Positions 41,342 through 48,892 of a stretch of 64,000 nt of DNA are shown in pieces. Positions within the stretch are counted from its first letter, which is position 1. The number at the start of each line of letters is the position of its first letter. A program made the translations under genes and the position numbers. The notes beneath the pieces were generated by a model. That model was not told the origin of the DNA. It saw only the letters and a list, made by a program, of their open reading frames with translations, and did not search any database. The stretch covers positions 1,922,001-1,986,000 of the forward strand of contig CBDHES010000002.1 in NCBI GenBank assembly GCA_965262175.1, in the 5' to 3' direction. The DNA comes from CADEDH01 sp965262175. Lineage in GTDB: Bacteria > Actinomycetota > Acidimicrobiia > Acidimicrobiales > SZUA-35.

Positions 41342-41371
41342 GCGATTCAGAGGGCTGCGATTCAGAGGGCG
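41342..41371. repeat. 15-bp tandem duplication at the GNAT gene end
   Basis: GCGATTCAGAGGGCT (41342-41356) is followed directly by GCGATTCAGAGGGCG (41357-41371). The second copy contains the stop codon of the GNAT gene (41362-41364) and the first duplicates that stop outside the gene. It is a recent-looking local duplication without obvious function. Confidence 0.7.
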
Positions 41372-41853
41372 AGGTGCTTCTCCATGAGCCCGACCCGATA
41401 GTCGGGGGAGCCGGTCGGCTCGAACTGGTCGACCATGTCGAACCCGAACAGATCGTGGAACCGGAGCGAGCGAGGGTTGGGCGGCTCGGTGTTGACCTCG
41501 GCACACAGGAGCGGCTTGCGTTCGTCCATGGCCCACGCCTCGAACTCCCGGTAGAGGGCGGGTCCCCATCCGGCACCCCGGGCCGCCTCCGCCACCGCTA
41601 CCCGATCGACGTAGGCGAACGAGTCGTGGCGCTGGGCGAACCATCCGTAGTTCGGACTCTGGTAGGGGACGCCATCGGTGAGGCCGATGAGGAACGCCAC
41701 GATCCGCCCGTCGACCTCGACCACCCGGGTGAAGGCGCCCCACGAGAGGAAACCGGACAGCTTGGCCGCGTCCATGTCGCCCACCTCGGGCAGGCAGGCG
41801 GCATTCAGGGCAAGGACCTCGGCCTCGTCCCGCGCCTCGTAGGGTCTGATCAC
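41362..41853 (-). CDS. GNAT-family N-acetyltransferase
   Basis: The 163-residue protein has the acetyl-CoA-binding motif A of GNAT enzymes: YVDRVAVAEAARGAGWGPALYREFEAWA, with the VAVAEAARGAGWG turn replacing Q/RxxGxG/A. It starts IRPYEARDEAEVLALNAACLPEV, and ends with the motif B region SLRFHDLFGFDMVDQFE. The substrate is unknown. GTG 41853 overlaps the stop of the upstream exonuclease gene (GTGA), so the two are co-translated. Confidence 0.88.
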   Translation of the reverse strand: MIRPYEARDEAEVLALNAACLPEVGDMDAAKLSGFLSWGAFTRVVEVDGRIVAFLIGLTDGVPYQSPNYGWFAQRHDSFAYVDRVAVAEAARGAGWGPALYREFEAWAMDERKPLLCAEVNTEPPNPRSLRFHDLFGFDMVDQFEPTGSPDYRVGLMEKHLAL

Positions 41854-42728
41854 GATCGCACCTCCGCGAGCTTCGCCGTCCGGCGGATGAGATCGCCGGC
41901 ATCGAGCACCTTAGCGACGGCCGCCAGATCGTCGGTCGGACCCCGCCACCGGAGCTCGTCGACCGAGGAGATGGTGGGGGCGTCGACCTCGAGAACGGCC
42001 AGGCGGCGGTAGAGGATGGCCTCGTCGAGGTGATCGGCCAGGGTCTTGGCCAGCTTGGCCCCGCCCCGGACGGTGATGTCCCACTGGCCGGCGGCGAGCG
42101 GGATGTCCTCGATGTGGCCGTACCGGGAGAGCACGGCGGCGGTCGACTTCGCTCCCCACCCGGGGAGGCCGGGGAAGCCGTCGGCCGAGTCGCCGACCAG
42201 CCCGAGGTAGTCGGGGATCGATTCGGGGGCGACCCCGTACTTCTCCTTCACCTCGGCGACGTCGAGGATCTTGTTGTTCCGTCGGTCGAACTGCACGACC
42301 CGGCCGGCCCGGACGCACTGGGCCAGATCCTTGTCGGGGGTACAGAGCAGCACCCGATCGACCCGATCGTCGGCCGCGGCCACGGCCGCCAGCGACGCCA
42401 TCCCGTCATCGGCCTCGTACTCCACCATGGGGAACGTGGCCACCCCGATCGCCTGCAACGCCCGCTCCAGCGGGTGGAACTGGGCCAGGATCTCGGGGTC
42501 GAGGCCCGCTCCGGTCTTGTAGCCCTCGTACAGCTCGTTGCGGAACGATTCGATGACGTGATCGGTCGCCACCCCGATGTGGGTGGCGCCCTCCTCCAGC
42601 ATCACGAGCATGCCCCGGACCACGGCCCGGGCCCCGCCGACCTCCAGGCCGTCGTCGTTTCGGTGGGACGGTCGGGCGAAGAACTGGCGGAACAACTCGT
42701 AGGTTCCGTCGACGATGTGCACATCCAC
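41850..42728 (-). CDS. 5'-3' exonuclease (FEN/PolA-N family)
   Basis: The 292-residue protein is a stand-alone 5' nuclease: MDVHIVDGTYELFRQFFARP, EYEADDGMASLAAVAAADDRVDRVLLCTPDKDLAQ (acidic metal site), then the helix-hairpin-helix LGLVGDSADGFPGLPGWGAKSTAAVL. It should remove RNA or flaps from DNA. It forms an operon with the GNAT gene, and the LexA-box promoter of the ABC transporter lies beyond. DNA repair genes are thus clustered at 37-43 kb. Confidence 0.92.
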   Translation of the reverse strand: MDVHIVDGTYELFRQFFARPSHRNDDGLEVGGARAVVRGMLVMLEEGATHIGVATDHVIESFRNELYEGYKTGAGLDPEILAQFHPLERALQAIGVATFPMVEYEADDGMASLAAVAAADDRVDRVLLCTPDKDLAQCVRAGRVVQFDRRNNKILDVAEVKEKYGVAPESIPDYLGLVGDSADGFPGLPGWGAKSTAAVLSRYGHIEDIPLAAGQWDITVRGGAKLAKTLADHLDEAILYRRLAVLEVDAPTISSVDELRWRGPTDDLAAVAKVLDAGDLIRRTAKLAEVRS

Positions 42729-42794
42729 CCCACCATTGTCGCCCGACGGCGGGGAGAACCGGCCGCCCCGACCCGGGGGGCGGCCGGACGGGGG

Positions 42795-43458
42795 CTAGGA
42801 GACCGAGAAGTCGGCCTCGCCGTTGTCGACGAACTCGCCCTCGGCGATCAGGCCGGCCTCGACGGCGACCGAGGCCCGGCCGTTGCCCGGACCGCCCCAC
42901 TGGACGTAGGCCACCAGGTCGGCGGCGCTGTCGAACGACCGGGACCGGTACAGGCCGAACTCACCGCCGGAAGGACGGATATCGAGGGCGGTGACGTCGA
43001 TCTCCACCGTGGCGCCAGGCTCGATCACGCCGACGAGGACGCTGTCGTACTGGGGCCGGTTGCAGGTGAACCAGTCGGCGGTGTCGATGGGCTCCGAGCC
43101 GACGTTGGTCACCGTGACGGTGTTGGACGAGAACGAGACGTCGTTGATGACGATCGAACCCGCCTCGGCTGCGGCACCACCGTGGTCGCCACCCTCCTCG
43201 GCCATCTCATCGTCGGCCATCTCATCGTCGGCCATCTCATCGTCGCCGTCGGCGTCGTCGGCCGGTGGGGCGGTGGTGGCCACGGCACCGTCGTCGGCCG
43301 CGCCGTCGTCGGTCGGCGCCGTCGTCGTCGGCGCCATCGTCGGCCGCCTCAGCGGTGGTGTCGTCGGCGGCGGTCGCCTCGTCATCGGAGTCGTCGCTGC
43401 CACAAGCGGCGGCGACGAGTGCGAGGGCGGCGAGCAGGGCGAGCAGGCGGTTGATCAT
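42795..43458 (-). pseudogene. lipoprotein gene split by a one-base frameshift
   Basis: Frame one starts at ATG 43458 with a lipoprotein signal (MINRLLALLAALALVAAAC) and an acidic Asp/Ala/Thr linker. Around 43311, one extra base in a GAC-rich repeat shifts the frame. The continuation in the next frame (DDGAADDGAVATTAPP) carries three DEMAD repeats and a C-terminal domain IVINDVSFSSNTVTVTNVG...VAYVQWGGPGNGRASVAVEAGL, similar to lamin-tail-like extracellular domains. Without the extra base the gene would code for 220 residues. It could be a real frameshift, phase variation in a repeat, or a sequencing error. It is not known which. Confidence 0.75.
43201..43245. repeat. 15-bp tandem repeat coding DEMAD
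   Basis: GCCATCTCATCGTCG occurs three times in a row (43201-43215, 43216-43230, 43231-43245). In the lipoprotein frame it encodes DEMAD units in the linker between the signal and the C-terminal domain. The repeat region also lies close to the frameshift at 43311. Confidence 0.8.
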
Positions 43459-43542
43459 GGGGGCCGACCCTAGCCCTGCCCGCCCCGGCCGCGTGGTCAC
43501 CTCCGGACTACCCGGCGGAGCGACGAGGTGCCCTCGTTCGAG

Positions 43543-44898
43543 TTACAGCGTGAAGGCCATGTCGTCGACCAGGGCACCGGGGAGCCGGTAGCTGGCGGTC
43601 GATCGACCTCCGTAGGTCCCGGGGTCGAGCATGGTCTCGACCTCGGTGGTGAGGCCGACGAGGTTCGACCCCAGGAGGTTGTAGGCGGTGTCGTCGAACC
43701 GCAGCACGTTGGCCGGGGCCACGATCTCCCCGCCCTCTACCCAGAACGTGGCGAACCGGGTCATGCCGGTCGTGCGGCAGGCGGCCCGGTCGGAGAAGTT
43801 CAGGTACCACAGGTTGCCGACATACAGCCCCGTGTCGAGCCGATCGAGCACGGCATCGGCGGCCAGATCGCCGCCGGCCATGGCCACCGACTCGGGAGCC
43901 TCCCACGAGCCGGCTCCGTTGGTCGCCACGCCGTACTCCTTGGCCGACCGGGGCGACACCAGGTGATCCCGATACCGGCCGCCGTCGATCAGGACGACCT
44001 CTTCGGGTCGGAGGAACCCCTCCGACTGGAAGTTGGCAGCGACACCGTTGGCGGTGTCCTCCACGATCCGGACCCCGTCGGCCAGGGTGGCGTCGTCGGT
44101 CACCATCTTGAGCAATGGGGTCTGGCGGGTCCGGTGGGCCTTGATGCTGAACCCGCCCCAGCTCATCATGTCGATCAGCTCGGTCAGGGCGGCCGGGGCG
44201 AGGTACGTGCGGTAGTGGCCCGGGGCCAGATCGACCGCCGGCCGACCGAGGGCGTCGAGCTGGCGAGCCGACCAGTCGATCTTGGCCGCGAAGGCCCCGT
44301 CGTCCCACGCATCACCGGCGTAGGAGTTCTTGACCGCCTTGTCGGCCGGCCCGTCGGCGTCGGCCTGTTGGCCGAGGTAGAAGCTCCAGTCGAAGTTGAA
44401 CGTCGTCGACTGGAACCAGTTTCGCTGACCGAGCGAGTTGGCGAATCCGGCAAAGGTGTCCCCGGCCGCCAGGATGCCCACCAGGTCCCGATCACCAGCG
44501 GCGTCTCGGATCGCTCCCACCGCGTCCGACGATGGCGGCAGCGTCGCCGACGAGATCCGCTCGGTGGAGGTGACGTCGGTGTTGATCAGGAGGTACGGGT
44601 CCTCGGGGACGGTGTCGAGCCGATCCCGGAGCCCGGCCACGATCGAGGTGAGGCGGGCCCGGTCGATCTCGGCGTCGGTCGCCAACTGGACCGACGCTGC
44701 GGCGTGGGTCGAGCCCCGGATCAGGTCGAGGCTCAGGTTCCGCTGGCTGACCGCGCCGGCCTGGCGGACGGCACCTCGGTTGAACCGGACGAAGTCGGAG
44801 TCCTCGCCGGAGATCGAGGCCGTCACCACCTCGTCACCCTGCAGCAGCTCGGAACCGACCCAGGTGATCAGCTCGTCGAAGTACGTCTGGGCGCTCAT
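43543..44898 (-). CDS. tldE: TldE/PmbA-type protein (metalloprotease partner)
   Basis: The 451-residue protein is related to TldD/PmbA and shares the fold, with FVRFNRGAVRQAGAV, RNWFQSTTFNFDWSFYLG and a C-terminal GLYVGNLWYLNFSDRAACRTTGMTRFATFWVEGGE. It lacks the HExxxH zinc motif, as TldE subunits do. TldD and TldE form a complex that degrades or matures small peptides. ATG 44898 shares one base with the stop of the upstream tldD (TGATG), which suggests coupled translation and a heterodimer. Confidence 0.88.
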   Translation of the reverse strand: MSAQTYFDELITWVGSELLQGDEVVTASISGEDSDFVRFNRGAVRQAGAVSQRNLSLDLIRGSTHAAASVQLATDAEIDRARLTSIVAGLRDRLDTVPEDPYLLINTDVTSTERISSATLPPSSDAVGAIRDAAGDRDLVGILAAGDTFAGFANSLGQRNWFQSTTFNFDWSFYLGQQADADGPADKAVKNSYAGDAWDDGAFAAKIDWSARQLDALGRPAVDLAPGHYRTYLAPAALTELIDMMSWGGFSIKAHRTRQTPLLKMVTDDATLADGVRIVEDTANGVAANFQSEGFLRPEEVVLIDGGRYRDHLVSPRSAKEYGVATNGAGSWEAPESVAMAGGDLAADAVLDRLDTGLYVGNLWYLNFSDRAACRTTGMTRFATFWVEGGEIVAPANVLRFDDTAYNLLGSNLVGLTTEVETMLDPGTYGGRSTASYRLPGALVDDMAFTL

Positions 44899-46364
44899 CA
44901 GTCGACCCCTCCGAACACCTCGACCGCCGAGAACCGGCACGCCGGAGAGGCATGGCCGGTGGTGATGACCTGGTTCGGCTCGCCCTTGCCGCAGTTCGGG
45001 GTCCCCATGACGGTGAAGCTGTCGCCGTCGGCGACGCCGGTCAGGTTGCGCCAGAAGGTGGCCGAGATTCCCCGGTACCCGGGGTTGCGGACGATCGGAC
45101 CGAGCTCACCGTCGACGATGAGGCGACCCAGCTCGCAGCCGAACTGGAACTTGTTCCGGCTGTCGTCGATCGACCACGAGTTGTTGGTCTCCAACCACAC
45201 GCCCCGCTCGACCCCGGCGACCAGCTCGGCCTCGGTCGAGGTCCCGGGCTCGACGTTGAGGTTGGCCATCCGATCGATCGGGGGCCGGTTCCAGCTGCAG
45301 GCCCGGGAGTTGGCCACCCCGTCGACGCCGGCCCGCCGTTGGGACAACGTGCCACCGAGCGGCCGCTCGAGGATCCCGTCGCGGATCAGGTGCTGGCGGG
45401 TCGCCGGGGTGCCGTCGTCGTCGAAGCCGTAGCTGGCCGACTGACCGTCGACCGTCGGGTCGAAGGTGACGTTGAGCAACTCCGATCCGTACCGATAGGA
45501 CCCGAACATGTCGAGGGTGACGAAGCTGGTGCCGGCGTAGTTGCGCTCGTCGCCGAGGATCCGGTCGAGCTCCAGGGGATGGCCGATCGACTCGTGGATC
45601 TGGAGGATCATCTGATCGGGAGCCAGGATCAGGTCCATGGTGCCGGTCGGGCAGTTGTCCGCTGCCAGCAGGGCCAGCGCCTCGTCGACCAGGCGTTCGG
45701 GGGCGGCGGCGAACTGGAACCGGTCGAGCACCTCCCGGCCCCCCTGACCATTGAACGACCCGGAGCCGAAGCTCCGCCGCTGGGTGTTCGAGCCCTCGTT
45801 GGCCACGACGGCCAGGCCGGGGCGGGTGACCCGGGTCGATTGGGCGACCCGGCCGCCCTCCGAGGTGAGGAGCAGCGAGTCGGTCTCGATCAGGGCCAGG
45901 GTCGCCCACCGGTCGACGATCCGGTCGTCGGGCCGGCCCTCGGGGCCCTGGAGCCGGGCGTCGGCGTCGACCAGGATCGCCAGCCGCTCATCGAGCGTCG
46001 TGCCGTCCCACGGAGTGGCGACCGGGGAGGCGTAGGTGCCGGTCGGGTGGTCCTGGGGAGGCTCGTCGACGAGTCCTCGACCGGCGGTGGCGGCCGCCCA
46101 CTGGCGGGCTCGGGCCACGGCGGCGGCCAGCCCCGAGGGCGAGAGGTCGGAGGTGGCGGCGTAGCCCGATCCACCGCCGGCCCAGACGGTGATCATCGCC
46201 CCGGCGTCGAAGCTGGTCGAAACCGGCTCGACCACCCCCTGGCGGACGGCCAGGTACTCGGCCCGTTCCTCGCTGAACCGAATCGAGGCGTAGTCCACAT
46301 CCGAGGGCAGCGCCTGGCGGAGCCGGCCCTCCAGTCCGTCGATCGTGGCAGTGGCGGTGCTCAT
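44898..46364 (-). CDS. tldD: TldD metalloprotease subunit
   Basis: The 488-residue protein has the zinc motif HESIGHPLELDRIL (HExxxH) at about residues 255-268, and further conserved segments DPTVDGQSASYGFDDDGTPA, NNSWSIDDSRNKFQFGCELGRLI and MGTPNCGKGEPNQVI. ATG 46364 is the first start compatible with the family. It is transcribed with tldE. The TldDE protease processes peptides such as antitoxins or RiPP precursors in other bacteria; no such gene is adjacent here, so its substrate is open. Confidence 0.93.
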   Translation of the reverse strand: MSTATATIDGLEGRLRQALPSDVDYASIRFSEERAEYLAVRQGVVEPVSTSFDAGAMITVWAGGGSGYAATSDLSPSGLAAAVARARQWAAATAGRGLVDEPPQDHPTGTYASPVATPWDGTTLDERLAILVDADARLQGPEGRPDDRIVDRWATLALIETDSLLLTSEGGRVAQSTRVTRPGLAVVANEGSNTQRRSFGSGSFNGQGGREVLDRFQFAAAPERLVDEALALLAADNCPTGTMDLILAPDQMILQIHESIGHPLELDRILGDERNYAGTSFVTLDMFGSYRYGSELLNVTFDPTVDGQSASYGFDDDGTPATRQHLIRDGILERPLGGTLSQRRAGVDGVANSRACSWNRPPIDRMANLNVEPGTSTEAELVAGVERGVWLETNNSWSIDDSRNKFQFGCELGRLIVDGELGPIVRNPGYRGISATFWRNLTGVADGDSFTVMGTPNCGKGEPNQVITTGHASPACRFSAVEVFGGVD

Positions 46365-46481
46365 GTGACGAGGGTAGCTCCGCCAGGGCAGCCGGGGGCT
46401 GGTCGACGGGCGGCGCGTCGTCATCGAATCGTAAGGAAAAAGGGCTCAAGGTCGACGGGGTGATCGGTCGAGAACCCGGAC

Positions 46482-46838
46482 ATGTTCAATCCCGCCGCCC
46501 GCGCCGTCTCCGTTGGCGCGTCCCCGCTGTCCGTTCCCGCTCCCCCGCTCGGCGTCCGCCTCTCGTATCTCGAGTGCCTCCGCTGGCTCGACGCCGCCCG
46601 CACCCTGGCCGAGCGAACCACGATCGAGCCCTACCTCATCGACGAACTGATCGACGAGGTCGACCAGGACCTCACCGAACTGTTCGCCACCTTCGCCATC
46701 CCGGTGGCGGCCCCCGTCTCGGAGCGGCTCGATCCCGAGCTCGACGCCGCCGTTCGTGGGAGCCTGGCCTCGGTGGTGGCGGCCATCGAGACCAACGCGG
46801 TCTCCCCGGCCCACACCGCCACCCCCATCGCCTCCTGA
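46482..46838 (+). CDS. small hypothetical protein before a glycosyltransferase
   Basis: The 118-residue protein is not recognised. After a low-complexity start (MFNPAARAVSVGASPLSVP) it contains an amphipathic helical centre (YLECLRWLDAARTLAERTTIEPYLIDELIDEVDQDLTELF), with no signal or membrane helix. It lies only four bases before the GT4 gene, so it may be transcribed with it. A GTAAGGAAAAAGGG stretch upstream could support initiation. Function unknown. Confidence 0.5.
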   Translation: MFNPAARAVSVGASPLSVPAPPLGVRLSYLECLRWLDAARTLAERTTIEPYLIDELIDEVDQDLTELFATFAIPVAAPVSERLDPELDAAVRGSLASVVAAIETNAVSPAHTATPIAS

Positions 46839-46842
46839 GGCG

Positions 46843-48117
46843 ATGTTGCCCGCCAATCGGGGCGGCGTCGACCACCTCGGCGCCGCCCGCCGACCGCCCC
46901 ACCCCACCGACCGCGTCGACCGCATCCACCCCACCGACCGGGCGGACCACGACCGGTTCGATCTCGACGAGGTCCGCAAGGTGGGTGAGACCCTCCGACC
47001 CCACCTGGCCGATCTCCGGATCGCCGTGGCCCAGGAGTGGATCACCGCCCGGGCCGGTTCGGAGAAGGTGTTCGAGGCGCTGGCCGCGTTGTTGCCCGAT
47101 GCCGAGCTGTTCGCCCTGTCGAAGGACCCGTCGACCTCGATCGAGACCGACGGTCGACCGGTGACCACCACCGCCCTCGACCGCTCGTTCCTCCGCCGCC
47201 GCCCGGCGCTCGCCCTGCCCCTGATGCCGGCCGGGTGGTGGGCGATGCGGCGGGGCCGGACGTTCGACCTGACGATCACCTCCAGCCATGCCTTCGCCCG
47301 GTGCTTCGCCCCCCGGGGCTCGGGACGCCACCTGTCCTACGTCCACAGTCCGGCCCGCTACCTGTGGTTTCCGGAGGTCGACCATCGATCGACGGCCACG
47401 GTCCGGGCCGTCACCGGGCCGGCTCGGGCCGCCCTCCGCCGTCTCGACCATGCCACCGCCCGGGCCGAGAGGACCCAGGCCCTGGCCGCCAACTCGACGA
47501 CCACCGAGCGCCGCATCGGCGAGGTCTACCGGCGACGGGCCGAGGTCATCTTCCCCCCGGTGGCCACCGGGTACTTCGGCCACCGACCCGACCCAGACCC
47601 CGACCCGCCCCGCACCCACCTGCTGGCCGTCAGCCGGTTCGTGCCCTACAAGCGAATCGACGACGCCATCCGGGTGGCGGCGGCGCTCGACCACCCGATC
47701 GTCGTGGCTGGCTCCGGCCCCCAGGAGGACGACCTCCGGCGGCTGGCGTCAACGCTCGAGGCCGCCGTCGAGTTTCGGATCCGACCGACCGATGACGAGC
47801 TGCGAGGCCTCTACCGATCGGCGACGGCCCTCGTGTTCCCCGCCTGGGAAGACTTCGGGATCGTGCCGGTCGAGGCCCAGGCTGCGGGGTGCCCCGTCGT
47901 GACCTGTGGCCGGGGCGGGGCGACCGACACCGTCATCGACGGCGAGACCGGGGCCCACGCAGCGTCGCCGGCCCTCGTCGACCTCATCGCCGCTACCCGC
48001 CGGCTGCTGGCGGCCGGCGCCGATCCCGACCGGTGCCGGCACAACGCCACCCGGTTCTCGTACCGGGCGTTCGCCGAACGGACGGCGGCCTGGATCCTGG
48101 CCGAGGGCACCGCCTGA
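46843..48117 (+). CDS. GT4-family glycosyltransferase
   Basis: The 424-residue protein has the GT-B fold: RIAVAQEWITARAGSEKVFEALA (N-terminal acceptor domain), LLAVSRFVPYKRIDDAIRVAAAL and LVFPAWEDFGIVPVEAQAAGCPVV (C-terminal nucleotide-sugar site, with the E7 motif). It adds a sugar from a nucleotide donor to an oligosaccharide or lipid in the cytoplasm. ATG 46843 is used; an Asp/Arg/His-rich segment follows. It opens the surface-polysaccharide region running to 53.8 kb. Confidence 0.9.
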   Translation: MLPANRGGVDHLGAARRPPHPTDRVDRIHPTDRADHDRFDLDEVRKVGETLRPHLADLRIAVAQEWITARAGSEKVFEALAALLPDAELFALSKDPSTSIETDGRPVTTTALDRSFLRRRPALALPLMPAGWWAMRRGRTFDLTITSSHAFARCFAPRGSGRHLSYVHSPARYLWFPEVDHRSTATVRAVTGPARAALRRLDHATARAERTQALAANSTTTERRIGEVYRRRAEVIFPPVATGYFGHRPDPDPDPPRTHLLAVSRFVPYKRIDDAIRVAAALDHPIVVAGSGPQEDDLRRLASTLEAAVEFRIRPTDDELRGLYRSATALVFPAWEDFGIVPVEAQAAGCPVVTCGRGGATDTVIDGETGAHAASPALVDLIAATRRLLAAGADPDRCRHNATRFSYRAFAERTAAWILAEGTA

Positions 48118-48139
48118 GCACCGCTCGGCCCCCGGTCCG

Positions 48140-48178
48140 GCACCGCTGCTCGGCACCGCGGTCCGGCACCGAGGTCCG
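48140..48178. repeat. 13-bp imperfect tandem repeat after the glycosyltransferase
   Basis: GCACCGCTGCTCG, GCACCGCGGTCCG and GCACCGAGGTCCG lie in tandem (48140-48152, 48153-48165, 48166-48178), and a further GCACCG lies at 48118. The block sits in the 175-base gap between the GT4 and LPATG genes and can form GC-rich stems. It may terminate transcription or be a slippage product. Confidence 0.6.
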
Positions 48179-48292
48179 AGATCATGGGGCCCCGGACCCA
48201 GTCCCCGACGAGCCGTTCGGCTCAACCGGCTGACCGGCCGTCAACTGCCATCACCGGCCACCGACGGGCAGCGGGTACCTACGGAGGTCCCG

Positions 48293-48892
48293 ATGCGATC
48301 AAACCTCGTTCTCGCTCGAACCCTTGCTCTGTTCACCTCGCTGGCGCTGGTGGCGTTGACGCCCGGTTCCGCCGCCGCTTACACCGACAGTGGCGGGACC
48401 ACCTACTCCGACCCGACCCCGGCCCCCGGCCAGTCGATCACGATCAGCGGCACGACCGATCCCTTCGCCCTGGTCGAGGTGGCGATCTACGCCGAGGACG
48501 AGACGGCGCTGTGGTCGGTCGGGGGCGACGGGGAGGAGCTGGCCGCCGCCAGCTTCGAGCTGGCCCAGGGTCAGCGGACGCTCCTCGGCTCGACGACGGC
48601 CGACGGGGCCGGCGCCTACAGCCTGACCGTGCCGATGCCCTCGACGCTCACCGCCGGTGACTACCTCATGGAGGTGGCGGCCAACAGCATCGTGATCTCG
48701 TTGACGACCGTGTCGGTCTCGGCGCCGGCCGGGACGGGTTCGGGGTCGGGCTCCGGGGGCGGCTCGGGCGGTGGGCTCCCGGCCACCGGGGCCAACACCG
48801 GCGTGCTGTTGGCGATCGCCGCCGCCGTGCTCTTCGCCGGGGTGACGTTGACCCGGGTGGCTCGAAATCGGTCCGGTCGGGTGATCGCCTAG
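48293..48892 (+). CDS. LPATG-type cell-wall-anchored surface protein
   Basis: The 199-residue protein has a signal peptide (MRSNLVLARTLALFTSLALVALTPGSAAA), a beta-rich domain (YSDPTPAPGQSITISGTTDP), a Gly/Ser linker and a C-terminal sortase-like signal LPATG followed by a hydrophobic helix (VLLAIAAAVLFAGVTLT) and RVARNRSGR. GGAGGT (48283-48288) decides ATG 48293. A sortase gene is not in the window. It is convergent with the DUF4012 gene; their stops share three bases. The domain between may be an Ig-like repeat. Confidence 0.78.
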   Translation: MRSNLVLARTLALFTSLALVALTPGSAAAYTDSGGTTYSDPTPAPGQSITISGTTDPFALVEVAIYAEDETALWSVGGDGEELAAASFELAQGQRTLLGSTTADGAGAYSLTVPMPSTLTAGDYLMEVAANSIVISLTTVSVSAPAGTGSGSGSGGGSGGGLPATGANTGVLLAIAAAVLFAGVTLTRVARNRSGRVIA

